Assembly (NCBI GenBank): GCA_963825425.1
Contig: CAWGTF010000010.1
Span: 186,001-250,000 of the forward strand
Source of the DNA: PALSA-607 sp963825425
GTDB lineage: Bacteria > Actinomycetota > Actinomycetes > Acidothermales > Acidothermaceae
Length of the DNA stretch: 64,000 nucleotides
Direction: 5' to 3'
Within the stretch, counting starts at the first letter, position 1; each line of letters starts with the position of its first letter. The notes under the pieces were generated by a model. That model saw nothing but the letters and a program-made list of their open reading frames with translations, made no database searches and had not been told where the DNA came from. Below are positions 50,538 through 60,012 of this stretch, piece by piece. A program made the translations under genes and the position numbers.

Positions 50538-51481
50538 GCGTGACGCTACCGGCGCCGGAGCAAGAACCGCTCCAGCTGGTTGTGCTGACCGGACTTTCGG
50601 GGGCCGGCCGCAGCACGGCGGCGAAGTGTCTCGAGGATCTCGGTTGGTTCGTCGTCGACAACCTGCCGCCCGGCTTGCTCGACACCATGGTCGAGCTCGG
50701 TACCCGCAGCGGCGGGGCGATCACCAAGATCGCGGCCGTGGTCGACGTCCGCAGTCGGGGCTTCACTTCCGATCTGCAGAGCGCGCTGTCGTCGCTCGAG
50801 CGACGAGGCGCCGAACCGCAGGTGCTGTTCCTCGAAGCGTCCGACGACGAACTCGTCCGGCGATTCGAGAACGTGCGCCGTCCGCATCCGTTGCAAGGTG
50901 ATGGTCGCCTGGTCGACGGCATCGCGCGCGAACGCGAACTGCTGCGCGATGTGCGGGGCGATGCCGGCCTCGTCGTCGACACGACGCGTCTCAACGTGCA
51001 CGAGCTGCGTGCGAAGATCGTGTCCGCGTTCGCCGACGCCAATGAGCCCACGATGCGGGCAACCGTCGTCTCCTTCGGCTACAAATACGGGCTCCCGGTC
51101 GATGCCGACCTGGTCGTTGACTGCCGGTTCTTGCCGAATCCGCATTGGGTTCCTGAGCTGCGGCCGTTGACGGGGCGCGACGAGCAGGTTCGCGACTACG
51201 TGCTGAGCAGGCCGGGCGCGCAAGAGTTTCTCGATCGCTACACGGAAATACTCGCGATCCTGGTCGAGGGTTACCAGCGCGAGGGCAAGCGGTACATGAC
51301 CCTCGCGGTCGGGTGCACCGGCGGCAAGCACCGCAGCGTCGCGATCGCCGAACAGCTCGCCGCGCGGCTCGAGGCGCTGCATCCCCGTTACTCGACCCGT
51401 GGGCACGCCACCCGGGCCGGCGTCCCGCCGCGCGACCCGATCGAGGTTCAGGTGACGCACCGGGATCTAGGCCGCGAATGA
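50534..51481 (+). CDS. rapZ: RapZ/YvcJ-family nucleotide-binding protein
   Basis: 315 aa. P-loop VVLTGLSGAGRSTAAK with Arg where many homologues have Lys, a common actinobacterial form. WFVVDNLPPGLL, the RRPHPL segment, SFGYKYGLP, DCRFLPNPHW and the C-terminal GCTGGKHRSVAIAE are all family landmarks. In enterobacteria RapZ controls an sRNA; the actinobacterial role is less clear. GTG 50534 overlaps the restored uvrC stop. Its stop overlaps the yvcK ATG (ATGA), so uvrC-rapZ-yvcK form one coupled unit. Confidence 0.95.
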   Translation: MSVTLPAPEQEPLQLVVLTGLSGAGRSTAAKCLEDLGWFVVDNLPPGLLDTMVELGTRSGGAITKIAAVVDVRSRGFTSDLQSALSSLERRGAEPQVLFLEASDDELVRRFENVRRPHPLQGDGRLVDGIARERELLRDVRGDAGLVVDTTRLNVHELRAKIVSAFADANEPTMRATVVSFGYKYGLPVDADLVVDCRFLPNPHWVPELRPLTGRDEQVRDYVLSRPGAQEFLDRYTEILAILVEGYQREGKRYMTLAVGCTGGKHRSVAIAEQLAARLEALHPRYSTRGHATRAGVPPRDPIEVQVTHRDLGRE

Positions 51482-52557
51482 CGTCCGCGGTGCCTGGTTC
51501 TGGGCTCGAACGTCGAGCGCCCGGGTTGCCGCCCGGGCTCCGCCTCGGAGATGTCGGCGGTCTGTTACCGCCGACCGCCCCGGCCGGTCGCGGCCCACGG
51601 GTGGTCGCACTCGGTGGCGGTCACGGCCTGGCGGCGTCGCTGTCGGCTCTGCGCCGCGTCACCGACAACCTGACCGCGGTCGTGACGGTCTCTGACGACG
51701 GGGGGTCGAGCGGTCGGCTGCGCCGTGAATTCGGCGTCCTGCCGCCCGGTGACCTGCGCAAGGCGCTGGCGGCGCTCTGTGGCGACGACCCGTGGGGGCG
51801 CATCTGGGCCGAGGTCGTGCAGTTCCGGTTCGACAGCACCGGCGAACTGAATGACCACGCGCTCGGCAATCTCCTGATCGTGGCTATCAGCGAGCTGCTC
51901 GGCGACCAGGTGGCCGCACTCGAGCTCGTCGGCCGGCTGCTGCGCGCCCACGGCCGGGTCCTTCCGATGTCGGTCACGCCGCTCGACATCGAGGCCGAGG
52001 TGACCGGCTTCGATCCGGCAGATCCGACCGCGACGCGCACGGTGCGCGGACAAGTCGAGGTGGCGACCGCAACAGGACGCGTGGTGTCCGTCACCCTGGT
52101 GCCCGCTGACCCGCCGGCGTGTCCGGAGGCGGTCAGCGCGATCCTCGACGCCGACTGGGTCGTCCTCGGCCCCGGCTCGTGGTTTTCCAGCGTGCTTCCG
52201 CACTTGCTGGTGCCCGAACTGGCGAAGGCCTTGATCGAGACGCCGGCCCGGAAGATCGTCGCGCTCAATCTGGCCCCGCAGCCGGGGGAGACCGCGGACT
52301 TCTCGCCGGAGGCCCACCTCGATGTGTTGGCGGCTCACGCGCCGGAACTGTCGGTCGATGTGGTGCTCGCCGACGAGAGGGTTGTTGCCAAGGCAGATAC
52401 GTTGCGAGCAGTAGCCGCTGACATGGGAGGTCGGTTGGTGTTGGCCCCCGTCGCGATGAGCGACGGCAGCCCGCGCCATGACCCCGAACTGCTTGCGGCC
52501 GCGTATGCGGGGATTTTCAAGGGGAGCTTTGAGGACACGGATCTTCAAGGACACTGA
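51478..52557 (+). CDS. yvcK: YvcK/CofD-like gluconeogenesis factor
   Basis: 359 aa of the CofD-like superfamily. Nucleotide-sugar binding motif VVALGGGHGLAASLSAL, VTVSDDGGSSGRLRREF, LPPGDLRKAL, LNDHALGNLLIVA, and DWVVLGPGSWFSSVLPHL. Homologues bind UDP-sugars and link carbon state to cell-wall synthesis. The N-terminal 35 residues are a variable Gly/Pro-rich stretch. ATG overlaps the rapZ stop. The stop codon itself lies in the second copy of a 16-bp tandem repeat. Confidence 0.94.
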   Translation: MTSAVPGSGLERRAPGLPPGLRLGDVGGLLPPTAPAGRGPRVVALGGGHGLAASLSALRRVTDNLTAVVTVSDDGGSSGRLRREFGVLPPGDLRKALAALCGDDPWGRIWAEVVQFRFDSTGELNDHALGNLLIVAISELLGDQVAALELVGRLLRAHGRVLPMSVTPLDIEAEVTGFDPADPTATRTVRGQVEVATATGRVVSVTLVPADPPACPEAVSAILDADWVVLGPGSWFSSVLPHLLVPELAKALIETPARKIVALNLAPQPGETADFSPEAHLDVLAAHAPELSVDVVLADERVVAKADTLRAVAADMGGRLVLAPVAMSDGSPRHDPELLAAAYAGIFKGSFEDTDLQGH

Positions 52558-52563
52558 TCTTCA
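52532..52563 (+). repeat. 16-bp tandem repeat at the yvcK end
   Basis: AGGACACGGATCTTCA (52532-52547) is followed directly by AGGACACTGATCTTCA (52548-52563). One base differs, and that G to T change creates the yvcK stop TGA at 52555-52557. Without it the frame would continue toward whiA. Confidence 0.85.
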
Positions 52564-52581
52564 GGAACGGACGGTAAGACG

Positions 52582-53562
52582 ATGGCGATGACGTCTGCGG
52601 TGAAGGACGAACTGTCGCGGCTGACAGTCACCAAGTCGTGCTGCCGCAAGGCTGAAACGTCGGCACTCTTGCGCTTCGCCGGTGGGCTGCACCTGGTGGG
52701 GGGCCGGGTCGTCGTCGAGGCAGAGCTCGACACCGGGTCGTCTGCGCGGCGGTTGCGCAAGGACATCGCGGAGCTCTACGGCCACGGCTCCGACATCGCG
52801 GTTGTCGCGCCGGGCGGCCTGCGCAAAGGCAGCCGGTACGTCGTGCGGGTGGTGAAGGACGGCGACCTGCTGGCCAAGCAGACCGGCCTGCTCGACGGGC
52901 GCGGCCGACCGATCCGGGGACTGCCGCCGCAGGTCGTGTCCGGCGGCGTTTGCGACGCGGAGGCGGCCTGGCGTGGCGCGTTCCTCGCTCACGGATCGCT
53001 GACCGAGCCTGGCCGGTCGTCCGCGCTTGAGGTGACCTGCCCTGGGCCCGAGGCGGCGCTGGCGCTGGTCGGAGCAGCCCGGCGCCTCGGCGTCCAGGCC
53101 AAGGCTCGAGAAGTGCGAGGCGTCGATCGAGTGGTGATCCGCGACGGCGATGCGATCGGGGCGCTGCTCACGAGGCTCGGAGCGCACGACAGCGTGCTGG
53201 CGTGGGAGGAACGGCGAGTCCGCCGCGAGGTGCGGGCGGCCGCCAACCGGCTCGCCAACTTCGACGACGCGAACCTGCGCCGGTCGGCCCGCGCGGCGGT
53301 GGCTGCCGGTGCCCGCGTCAAGCGGGCCCTGGAGTTGCTGGGCGACGAAGCCCCAGAGCATCTGGTTGCGGCCGGACACCTGCGGATCGAGCACGCGCAG
53401 GCGTCGCTCGAGGAGCTCGGTGCGCTTGCTGACCCGCCCATGACCAAGGATGCCGTCGCCGGTCGCATCAGGCGGCTGCTGGCGATGGCTGACAAGCGGG
53501 CCAGCGATCTCGGTCAGCCCGGCACCGAGGCCGGCCTCACACCCGACATGCTGGTGCCCTGA
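52582..53562 (+). CDS. whiA: WhiA sporulation/cell-division regulator
   Basis: 326 aa with a degenerate homing-endonuclease-like (LAGLIDADG) N-terminal part joined to a helix-turn-helix DNA-binding end. Landmarks: AVKDELSRLTVTKSCCRKAE, FLAHGSLTEPGRSSALEVTC, NRLANFDDANLRRSARAA and RIEHAQASLEELGALADPPMTKDAVAGRIRR. In Streptomyces WhiA acts with WhiB to switch growing hyphae to division; non-sporulating actinobacteria also have it. ATG 52582 lies 24 bp after yvcK. Confidence 0.96.
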   Translation: MAMTSAVKDELSRLTVTKSCCRKAETSALLRFAGGLHLVGGRVVVEAELDTGSSARRLRKDIAELYGHGSDIAVVAPGGLRKGSRYVVRVVKDGDLLAKQTGLLDGRGRPIRGLPPQVVSGGVCDAEAAWRGAFLAHGSLTEPGRSSALEVTCPGPEAALALVGAARRLGVQAKAREVRGVDRVVIRDGDAIGALLTRLGAHDSVLAWEERRVRREVRAAANRLANFDDANLRRSARAAVAAGARVKRALELLGDEAPEHLVAAGHLRIEHAQASLEELGALADPPMTKDAVAGRIRRLLAMADKRASDLGQPGTEAGLTPDMLVP

Positions 53563-53678
53563 CCGGCTTCGCGCCGTAATAGGGGCGGGAGCGTTCTCGG
53601 CGAATCCGATGAGAGACCACGCTGCGTGATCCGTTAGGGTCGTGATGGAGCTTTTCTCTCGAACGAGGAGCACAAGTC

Positions 53679-54690
53679 GTGAGCATTCGTGTCGGCGTCA
53701 ACGGTTTCGGTCGTATCGGACGTAACTTCTACCGCGCTGTTGCAGCCTCGCCGGGCAGCAACATCGAGATCGTGGCGGTCAACGACCTCACGGACACCAA
53801 GACGCTGGCACACCTGCTGAAATACGACACGGTTCTTGGCACATTCGCGGGCGAGGTCAGCTTCGGCGAGGGCTCGATCACCGTCGACGGCAAAGACGAT
53901 CAAGGTGCTGTCGCAGCGCGACCCCGCGTTGCTCCCGTGGGGCGAGCTCGGGGTCGACATCGTCATCGAGTCGACTGGTCACTTCACCGACGCCGAGAAG
54001 GCGAAGGCTCACCTCACCGCTGGGGCGAAGAAGGTCATCATCTCCGCACCGGCCAAGGGCGAGGACGCCACGTTCGTCCTCGGGGTGAACGACGGTGACT
54101 ACGACAACGACAAGCACCACATCATCAGCAACGCGTCGTGCACGACGAACTGCGTCGCGCCGCTCGTCAAGGTCCTCCAGGACAGCTTCGGCATCGTCAA
54201 GGGCTTCATGACGACCGTGCACGCCTACACCAACGACCAGGTCATCCTCGACTTCCCGCACAAGGACCTTCGCCGGGCCCGCGCGGCGGCGCAGAACATC
54301 ATCCCGACAACCACCGGTGCCGCTAAGGCCGTTGCACTGGTGCTGCCGGAGTTGAAGGGCAAGCTCGACGGGTTCGCGCTGCGGGTGCCGGTTCCCGACG
54401 GCTCGATCACCGACCTCGTCGTGGAGCTCGAGCGTGAAGTGACCCGCGACGAGGTGAACGCCGCGTACAAGGCTGCCGCTGAAGGGCCGCTGAAGGGCTA
54501 CCTCGTCTACACCGAGGACGAGATCGTCTCCTCCGACATCGTCGGCACGCCCGCCTCCTGCACGTTCGACTCCAAGCTCACGATGGTCAGCGGCAAGACG
54601 GTGAAGGTTCTCGGCTGGTACGACAACGAGTGGGGCTACTCGAGCCGGCTGGCCGACCTCACCGCGCTCGTCGCCTCGCGTCTCGGCTAG
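53679..54690 (+). CDS. gap: Glyceraldehyde-3-phosphate dehydrogenase (one frame break)
   Basis: NAD-binding start RVGVNGFGRIGRNFYRA, catalytic Cys in SNASCTTNCVAP, HAYTNDQ, TTTGAAKAV and WYDNEWGYSSRL. The frame changes near 53897 (AAA G ACG); restored length is about 337 aa. GTG 53679 follows AACGAGGAG. A -10-like TAGGGT at 53635-53640 suggests transcription starting about 30 bp upstream with a normal leader, unlike the leaderless genes. First gene of the lower-glycolysis operon gap-pgk-tpiA. Confidence 0.97.
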
Positions 54691-54701
54691 GCGACGAGTT
54701 C

Positions 54702-55925
54702 ATGCGTACTGTCGACGACCTCGAGGTCGCCGGCCGGACCGTACTTGTGCGGGCCGACCTCAACGTGCCGCTGGACTCCAGCGGTGACGGCCCGCCAGTC
54801 ATCACCGACGACAAGCGCATCAGGGCCAGTGTTCCTACCATCCGCGACTTGGCAAATAGGGGCGCCCGCGTTGTGGTGATGGCGCATCTCGGCCGCCCCA
54901 AGGGCGTCATCAACCCTGCGTTGTCCTTGCGACCAGCGGCTGCACGGCTCTCGGAGTTGCTCGGTCGGCCGGTCGGCTTCCCGGACGACGCCAGCGACGG
55001 CATTGCCGGAGTTTCCGCGCAAGCGGTCGTGGAGGAGACCCAGCTCGGCGGGGTCGTCATGCTCGAGAACCTGCGGTTCGAAGCTGCAGAAACGAGCAAG
55101 GACGACGCGGAGCGGGCGGCATTCGCCGACCAGCTCGCCGCATTGGCGGGGGAGGGCGGCAGCTACGTCGGTGACGGGTTCGGAGCGGTGCACCGCAAGC
55201 ATGCGAGCGTCTACGACCTCCCGCTGCGGCTGCCGCACGCAGCCGGCGGTCTGGTCGTCGCCGAGGTTTCGGTGCTGCGGCGGCTGACCGACGACCTCGC
55301 GCGGCCCTACGTGGTCGTGCTCGGCGGCGCGAAGGTCTCCGACAAGCTCGGGGTGATCGCGAACCTGCTCGACAAGGTCGACCGGCTCTTGATCGGCGGC
55401 GGCATGGCGTACACGTTCCTGGCTGCGCAGGGATACGAGGTCGGCAACTCGCTGCTTGAGAAGGATCAGCTCGACGTCGTGAGCGGGTTGATCGCCGACG
55501 CGGACAAGCGCGGGGTCGACCTGGTCCTGCCCGTCGACATCGTCGCGGCGACCCACTTCGCGGCCGACGCGCCGCATTCCGTCGTCCCGGCATCGCGGAT
55601 CCCTGCCGATCGCGAGGGCCTTGATATCGGCCCGGAAACTTGCGCCTTGTTCGCGTCGAAACTCGCCGATGCCCGCACAGTGTTCTGGAACGGTCCGATG
55701 GGTGTTTTCGAGTTCGACGCGTTCGCCGGCGGGACGAAGGCCTTGGCATCAGCGCTGACCGCGGTAGATGGACTGACCGTGGTGGGCGGCGGCGACTCGG
55801 CGGCGGCGGTTCGCAAGCTGGGATTCGAGGAGAGTGACTTCGGCCACGTGTCGACGGGCGGTGGCGCGAGCCTTGAGTACCTCGAGGGCAAGACGCTGCC
55901 CGGCCTCCAAGTCTTGGAGAACTGA
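54702..55925 (+). CDS. pgk: Phosphoglycerate kinase
   Basis: 407 aa. VLVRADLNVPLD, VVMAHLGRPKG, MLENLRFEAAE, VVLGGAKVSDKLGVI, FWNGPMGVFE and VGGGDSAAAVRKLG are the family landmarks in order. ATG 54702 lies 11 bp after gap; no strong ribosome site, so translation is probably coupled. The stop overlaps the tpiA start. Clean frame. Confidence 0.98.
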   Translation: MRTVDDLEVAGRTVLVRADLNVPLDSSGDGPPVITDDKRIRASVPTIRDLANRGARVVVMAHLGRPKGVINPALSLRPAAARLSELLGRPVGFPDDASDGIAGVSAQAVVEETQLGGVVMLENLRFEAAETSKDDAERAAFADQLAALAGEGGSYVGDGFGAVHRKHASVYDLPLRLPHAAGGLVVAEVSVLRRLTDDLARPYVVVLGGAKVSDKLGVIANLLDKVDRLLIGGGMAYTFLAAQGYEVGNSLLEKDQLDVVSGLIADADKRGVDLVLPVDIVAATHFAADAPHSVVPASRIPADREGLDIGPETCALFASKLADARTVFWNGPMGVFEFDAFAGGTKALASALTAVDGLTVVGGGDSAAAVRKLGFEESDFGHVSTGGGASLEYLEGKTLPGLQVLEN

Positions 55926-56716
55926 TGATGGCGTCCAAAGCGACCCGGAAGCCCCTGATGGCGGGCAACTGGAAGATGAACCTCAACCACCTCGAAGCCA
56001 TCGGCCTGGTGCAGAAGCTGGCCTTCTCGTTGTCCGACGCTGACTACGACGCCGTCGACGTCGCGGTCTTGCCGCCCTTCACTGACCTGCGCAGCGTGCA
56101 GACCTTGGTGGACGGCGACCGGTTGCGGTTGCTGTATGGCGCACAGGACGTGTCGGCGTACGGCTCGGGCGCCTACACCGGTGAGATCTCCGCCGCGATG
56201 CTCGCCAAGTTGGGCTGCACGTTCGTCGTCGTCGGTCACTCCGAGCGCCGCCAGTACCACCTCGAGGACGACGCGCTGGTCAACGCGAAGGTCAAAGCCA
56301 CCATCGCTGCCGGGATGACGCCGATCCTGTGCATCGGTGAGGCGCTCGAGGTGCGCAAGGCAGGGCGGCAGGTGCCACATACGCTGGTTCAGCTCGACGG
56401 CGGACTGGCCGATATTGCTCCTGAACACGCGGCGCAGATCGTGATCGCGTACGAGCCGGTCTGGGCTATCGGCACTGGCGAGGTGGCCACGCCGGAAGAC
56501 GCTCAAGAGGTATGCGGCGCGATCCGCCGTCGGCTAGGGGAGCTGTACGAGCCGTCTGTTGCGGCTGCGACCAGGATTCTGTACGGGGGCTCGGTCAAGG
56601 GAATTAATGCGGGGGGAATCATGGCTCAGCGTGACATCGACGGCGCTCTGGTGGGAGGTGCAAGCCTCGATCCAGACGACTTTGTCCGTATTGTCCGCTT
56701 TCTTGACACGGATTAG
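55925..56716 (+). CDS. tpiA: Triosephosphate isomerase
   Basis: 263-aa TIM barrel. Opens PLMAGNWKMNLNHLEA with the active-site Asn/Lys, electrophilic His in VVGHSERRQYH, base Glu in IAYEPVWAIGTG, and loop YGGSVKG. ATG 55925 overlaps the pgk stop; ATG 55928 is an alternative. In many actinobacteria secG follows directly; here a peptide importer intervenes. Confidence 0.98.
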   Translation: MMASKATRKPLMAGNWKMNLNHLEAIGLVQKLAFSLSDADYDAVDVAVLPPFTDLRSVQTLVDGDRLRLLYGAQDVSAYGSGAYTGEISAAMLAKLGCTFVVVGHSERRQYHLEDDALVNAKVKATIAAGMTPILCIGEALEVRKAGRQVPHTLVQLDGGLADIAPEHAAQIVIAYEPVWAIGTGEVATPEDAQEVCGAIRRRLGELYEPSVAAATRILYGGSVKGINAGGIMAQRDIDGALVGGASLDPDDFVRIVRFLDTD

Positions 56717-56922
56717 CGTCACTTTGGTGACAGGTCGTCTAGCGAGATCCACTACGTAACTCTTGTGTCACAATTTGCGTTAGGTTCAGCCCAAAGAGTG
56801 CCCGACTAGGCATCCGGTGGCTACAGTCACCGCGACCGCTGCGGCGGGCGTTCGCCTTAATCCCGGCGTACGGGAGTCACTACTCGCGGACCACCCACAA
56901 GGCGGCCGCCAGAAGGAGAGAC

Positions 56923-58790
56923 ATGCTCGTCAGACGTAGAGGTATTCAGATCGCGGCGAGCGTCGCCGTCATCGCTCTTGCGCTCGCAGCGTGCAGTAGT
57001 AGCAAGAAGAAGGCCGCGACTCCCTCGAGTGCAGCTCCCTCGGCTACCACGGGCGCCAGCTCCGCGAGTGCGAGTGGCAGCGCCCCGGTGACGGCCAGCA
57101 GTGCGCCCGCGTCGCAAAGCGCGGCCAATCAGACCAAGACCGGAAACCGGCTCACCGGCGACGCCGAACACGATCAACTCCGGCTCGGTGAGCAAGGGCG
57201 GGACGCTCACGTACTCCCTTGAGAAGACGATCGACAACTGGAACGTACTGACGTCCGCCGGCAACACCTTCGAGACCGCAGAGGTCGAGAACTCGATCTA
57301 CCCGAACGTCTTCAACGTGCTGCCCTGACCTGAACCCGACCCTGAACACCGACCTCATGGTCAGCGCGGACGTCGACGAGTACATCGCCGCAGACGGTCG
57401 TCTACAAGATCAATCCCAAGGCGGTGTGGTCCGACGGCAAGCCGATCAACGTCGACGACTTCATCTACCTCTGGAAGGCGCAGAACGGCACCGACTGCCC
57501 GAAGTGCGACATCAACTCGACCACGGGCTACGCCCAGATCCAGTCGGTCGTCGGATCCGACAACGGCGCAGACGGTCACCGTCGTCTTCAAGACGCCGTT
57601 CTCTGACTGGAAGTCGCTGTTCAGCACCCTGATGCCTTACCACGCGGCCGTTCCCCAGGGTCTTGACCCGGTCAGCCTGGAGAAGAGCTGGGACACCGGC
57701 TTCGCGGCGGTTCCGACCGTCTCGGGTGGACCGTACGTCATCTCGGACTTCCAGAAGGACCAGAGCGTCACCACGACCGCGAACCCGAAGTGGTACGGCG
57801 CCAAGGGTCCCTTCCTCGACAAGATCGTCTACCGCATGATCACCGACGCGACGCAGGAACCGCCGGCGTTGACGAACGGCGAGATCGACGCGATGTACCC
57901 GCAGCCCGAGGTTGACCTCATCAAGCAACTCGACGGCATGCAGAACATCAACTACCAGCTCGACCTCGGGCTCGTTTTCGAGCACATCGACCTGAACCTG
58001 CAGAACCCGGCGTTGCAGAACGTCGCGCTTCGCAAGGCTCTGTTCACCGCGGTCGACGTCAAGGGCATGATCGCTCGTACGGCCGGCCAGACCGACCCCG
58101 GCATCGCGCCGCTCGGCAACCGGATGTTCGTGCCCGGTCAGAAGGGTTACCAGGACGACATCACGTCATTCGGGTACGGCACGGGCGACGTGGCCGGAGC
58201 TCAGAAGATCCTGACGGACGCCGGCTACAAGATCACCGGCGGCAAGCTGATGGATCCGAAGGGCGTGGCGGTTCCGTCGTTGCTCATGCGGTACACCGTT
58301 GGTAACGCCGTCCGCGCTACCGAGTGCCAGCTCTTCGCGGCCGCGGCCAAGCAGCTCGGTGTCACGGTCACCGTGTCGCCGACTGACAGCCTCGGTGGCA
58401 CGCTCACCCAGAAGGACGCGAACCACAAGTACGACATCATCGTGTTCGCGTGGGTTGCGACGCCGTTCGGTTCCAGCAACGCCACGATCTACCAGTCCGA
58501 CACCGCACAGGGTGCGGCTGGTAACTGGGGCAGCAACTTTGGTCACTACACCAACGCGGCCGTCGACAGCTGCTCTCAAGGACTCGACTACGACGACCGA
58601 TCCGAACCAGGAGCTCGCCGACCTCAATACGGCCGACAAGCAGATCTCGGCTGACGCGTACACGCTCCCGCTGTACCAGAAGCCGCTGATCCTGGCGTAC
58701 AACTCGAAGTTCGCAAATATCCGCGACAACGCGACGTCTGTCGGGCCGCCCTACAACACGCAAGAGTGGGGCATCCGCACGGCGAGCTAG
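56923..58790 (+). CDS. Peptide ABC substrate-binding lipoprotein, family 5 (five frame breaks)
   Basis: About 620 aa in DppA/OppA style. Lipoprotein signal with lipobox LAAC, Ala/Ser/Thr linker, then GGTLTYSLEKTIDNWNVL, WSDGKPINVDDFIYLWKA (the family D-F-Y signature), GPYVISDFQKDQSVTTTANP, IDAMYPQPEVDLIKQL and ALRKALFTAVD. Breaks near 57150, 57328, 57392, 57571 and 58574 each correct by removing one base; two fall in nearly the same GCAGACGGTC context. ATG 56923 follows AAGGAGAG. Followed by a strong hairpin, then the permease genes. The ligand is probably a peptide, not proven. Confidence 0.92.
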
Positions 58791-58810
58791 TCCGCTCCGT
58801 CGAAGTAACG

Positions 58811-58840
58811 GTGTGGCCCGCTCAGATGAGCGGGCCACAC
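58811..58840 (+). terminator. Hairpin after the peptide-binding protein gene
   Basis: GTGTGGCCCGCT (58811-58822) pairs perfectly with AGCGGGCCACAC (58829-58840) across a 6-nt loop, 20 bp after the stop. It probably limits readthrough into the permeases so that the binding protein is most abundant. Confidence 0.85.
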
Positions 58841-59025
58841 CTGTTCGACCCGGTGTTCGAATCGACCAGTCCCGACACTTCGGCTCATGGCCGGAACGTT
58901 GAGCGAAGGGGACGCCGGGGAGTACCGTCAGTCATGGGTCTTCGGCCCAGGTGAGCGCGTGGGCCCCAGGCCCATTCGATTCAACCGGGCCGCGTCGCCT
59001 TTAGCGTCTCCTGAGCGGGGCCTGG

Positions 59026-60012
59026 ATGCTTGCGTACGCTGTTCGGCGGGTGCTGATCTCGATCCCGATCCTGCTCGTCGCGACCTTCATCGTGTTCCTG
59101 CTCGTGAGCCTGTCGGGCGACCCGCTGGCGAATCTCAAGACCAAGCAGCCCAAGGTTCCTGAGCAGACGATCAGGCTCGCCGAGCACCGGCTGCGGCTCG
59201 ACCAACCGCTGCTCGAGCGCTACTGGCACTGGATAACCGGCGTCGTGCACGGCAACTTCGGCCCGTCGGTCGCGGGCGGCGGCACGCTCGACATTGGCAC
59301 CGAGATCGGCCACCGGGCGTTGGTGACGTTGCGTCTGGTCTTCTTCGCGATGGTTCTCGCGGCGCTGATCGCGATCGTGGTGGGCGTGATCAGCGCGACG
59401 AAGCAATACAGCCGGCTCGACTACTCCTTCACCTTCACCGGGTTCCTGTTTCTCGCGATGCCGACGTTTTGGTTCGCCATCCTCCTCAAGGAGGGTGCGA
59501 TCTGGTCCAACGTGCACTTCGGCACGAAGTTCAAGACCATCAGCCAGAACTCCCCGAACATCTCGCCGGGCTTGTCCGCGCACCTTTTCGACGACTTCAA
59601 CCACCTGATATTGCCGACCATCACGCTGGCGCTGATTTCGTATGCATCGTGGAGCCGCTTCAACAGGGCGTCGATGATCGAGGCCCTCACGAGCGACTAC
59701 ATCAGGCTCGCGCGCGCGAAAGGGATCTCACCGAGTCGAGTCCTTATCCGGCATGCATTGCGCACCGCGTTGATCCCGTTCGTCACGGTGACCGCCCTTG
59801 ATATCGGTGCCATTCTTGGCGGTGCGATCATTACCGAATACATCTACCAGTGGCGAGGCATGGGTGACTTCCTGCTCCAGCAGGGCCTGAACAACTATGA
59901 CCCCTACGTGGTGCTCGCATGGTTGTTGGTCGCGGGAGGTGCGGTCATTCTCTTCAACCTGATTGCTGACCTTCTTTACGGCGTACTCGATCCGAGGATC
60001 CGCTATGAGTAG
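59026..60012 (+). CDS. Peptide ABC permease, DppB/OppB type
   Basis: 328 aa, six helices. Family N-terminus MLAYAVRRVLISIPILLVATFIVF, large extracellular loop, and the cytosolic EAA-type loop SDYIRLARAKGISPSRVLIRHALRTALIPFV. DPYVVLAWLLVAGGAVILFNLIADLLYGVLDPRIR is the typical ending. Overlaps the next gene by 8 bp. Clean, in contrast to the binding-protein gene before it. Confidence 0.95.
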   Translation: MLAYAVRRVLISIPILLVATFIVFLLVSLSGDPLANLKTKQPKVPEQTIRLAEHRLRLDQPLLERYWHWITGVVHGNFGPSVAGGGTLDIGTEIGHRALVTLRLVFFAMVLAALIAIVVGVISATKQYSRLDYSFTFTGFLFLAMPTFWFAILLKEGAIWSNVHFGTKFKTISQNSPNISPGLSAHLFDDFNHLILPTITLALISYASWSRFNRASMIEALTSDYIRLARAKGISPSRVLIRHALRTALIPFVTVTALDIGAILGGAIITEYIYQWRGMGDFLLQQGLNNYDPYVVLAWLLVAGGAVILFNLIADLLYGVLDPRIRYE

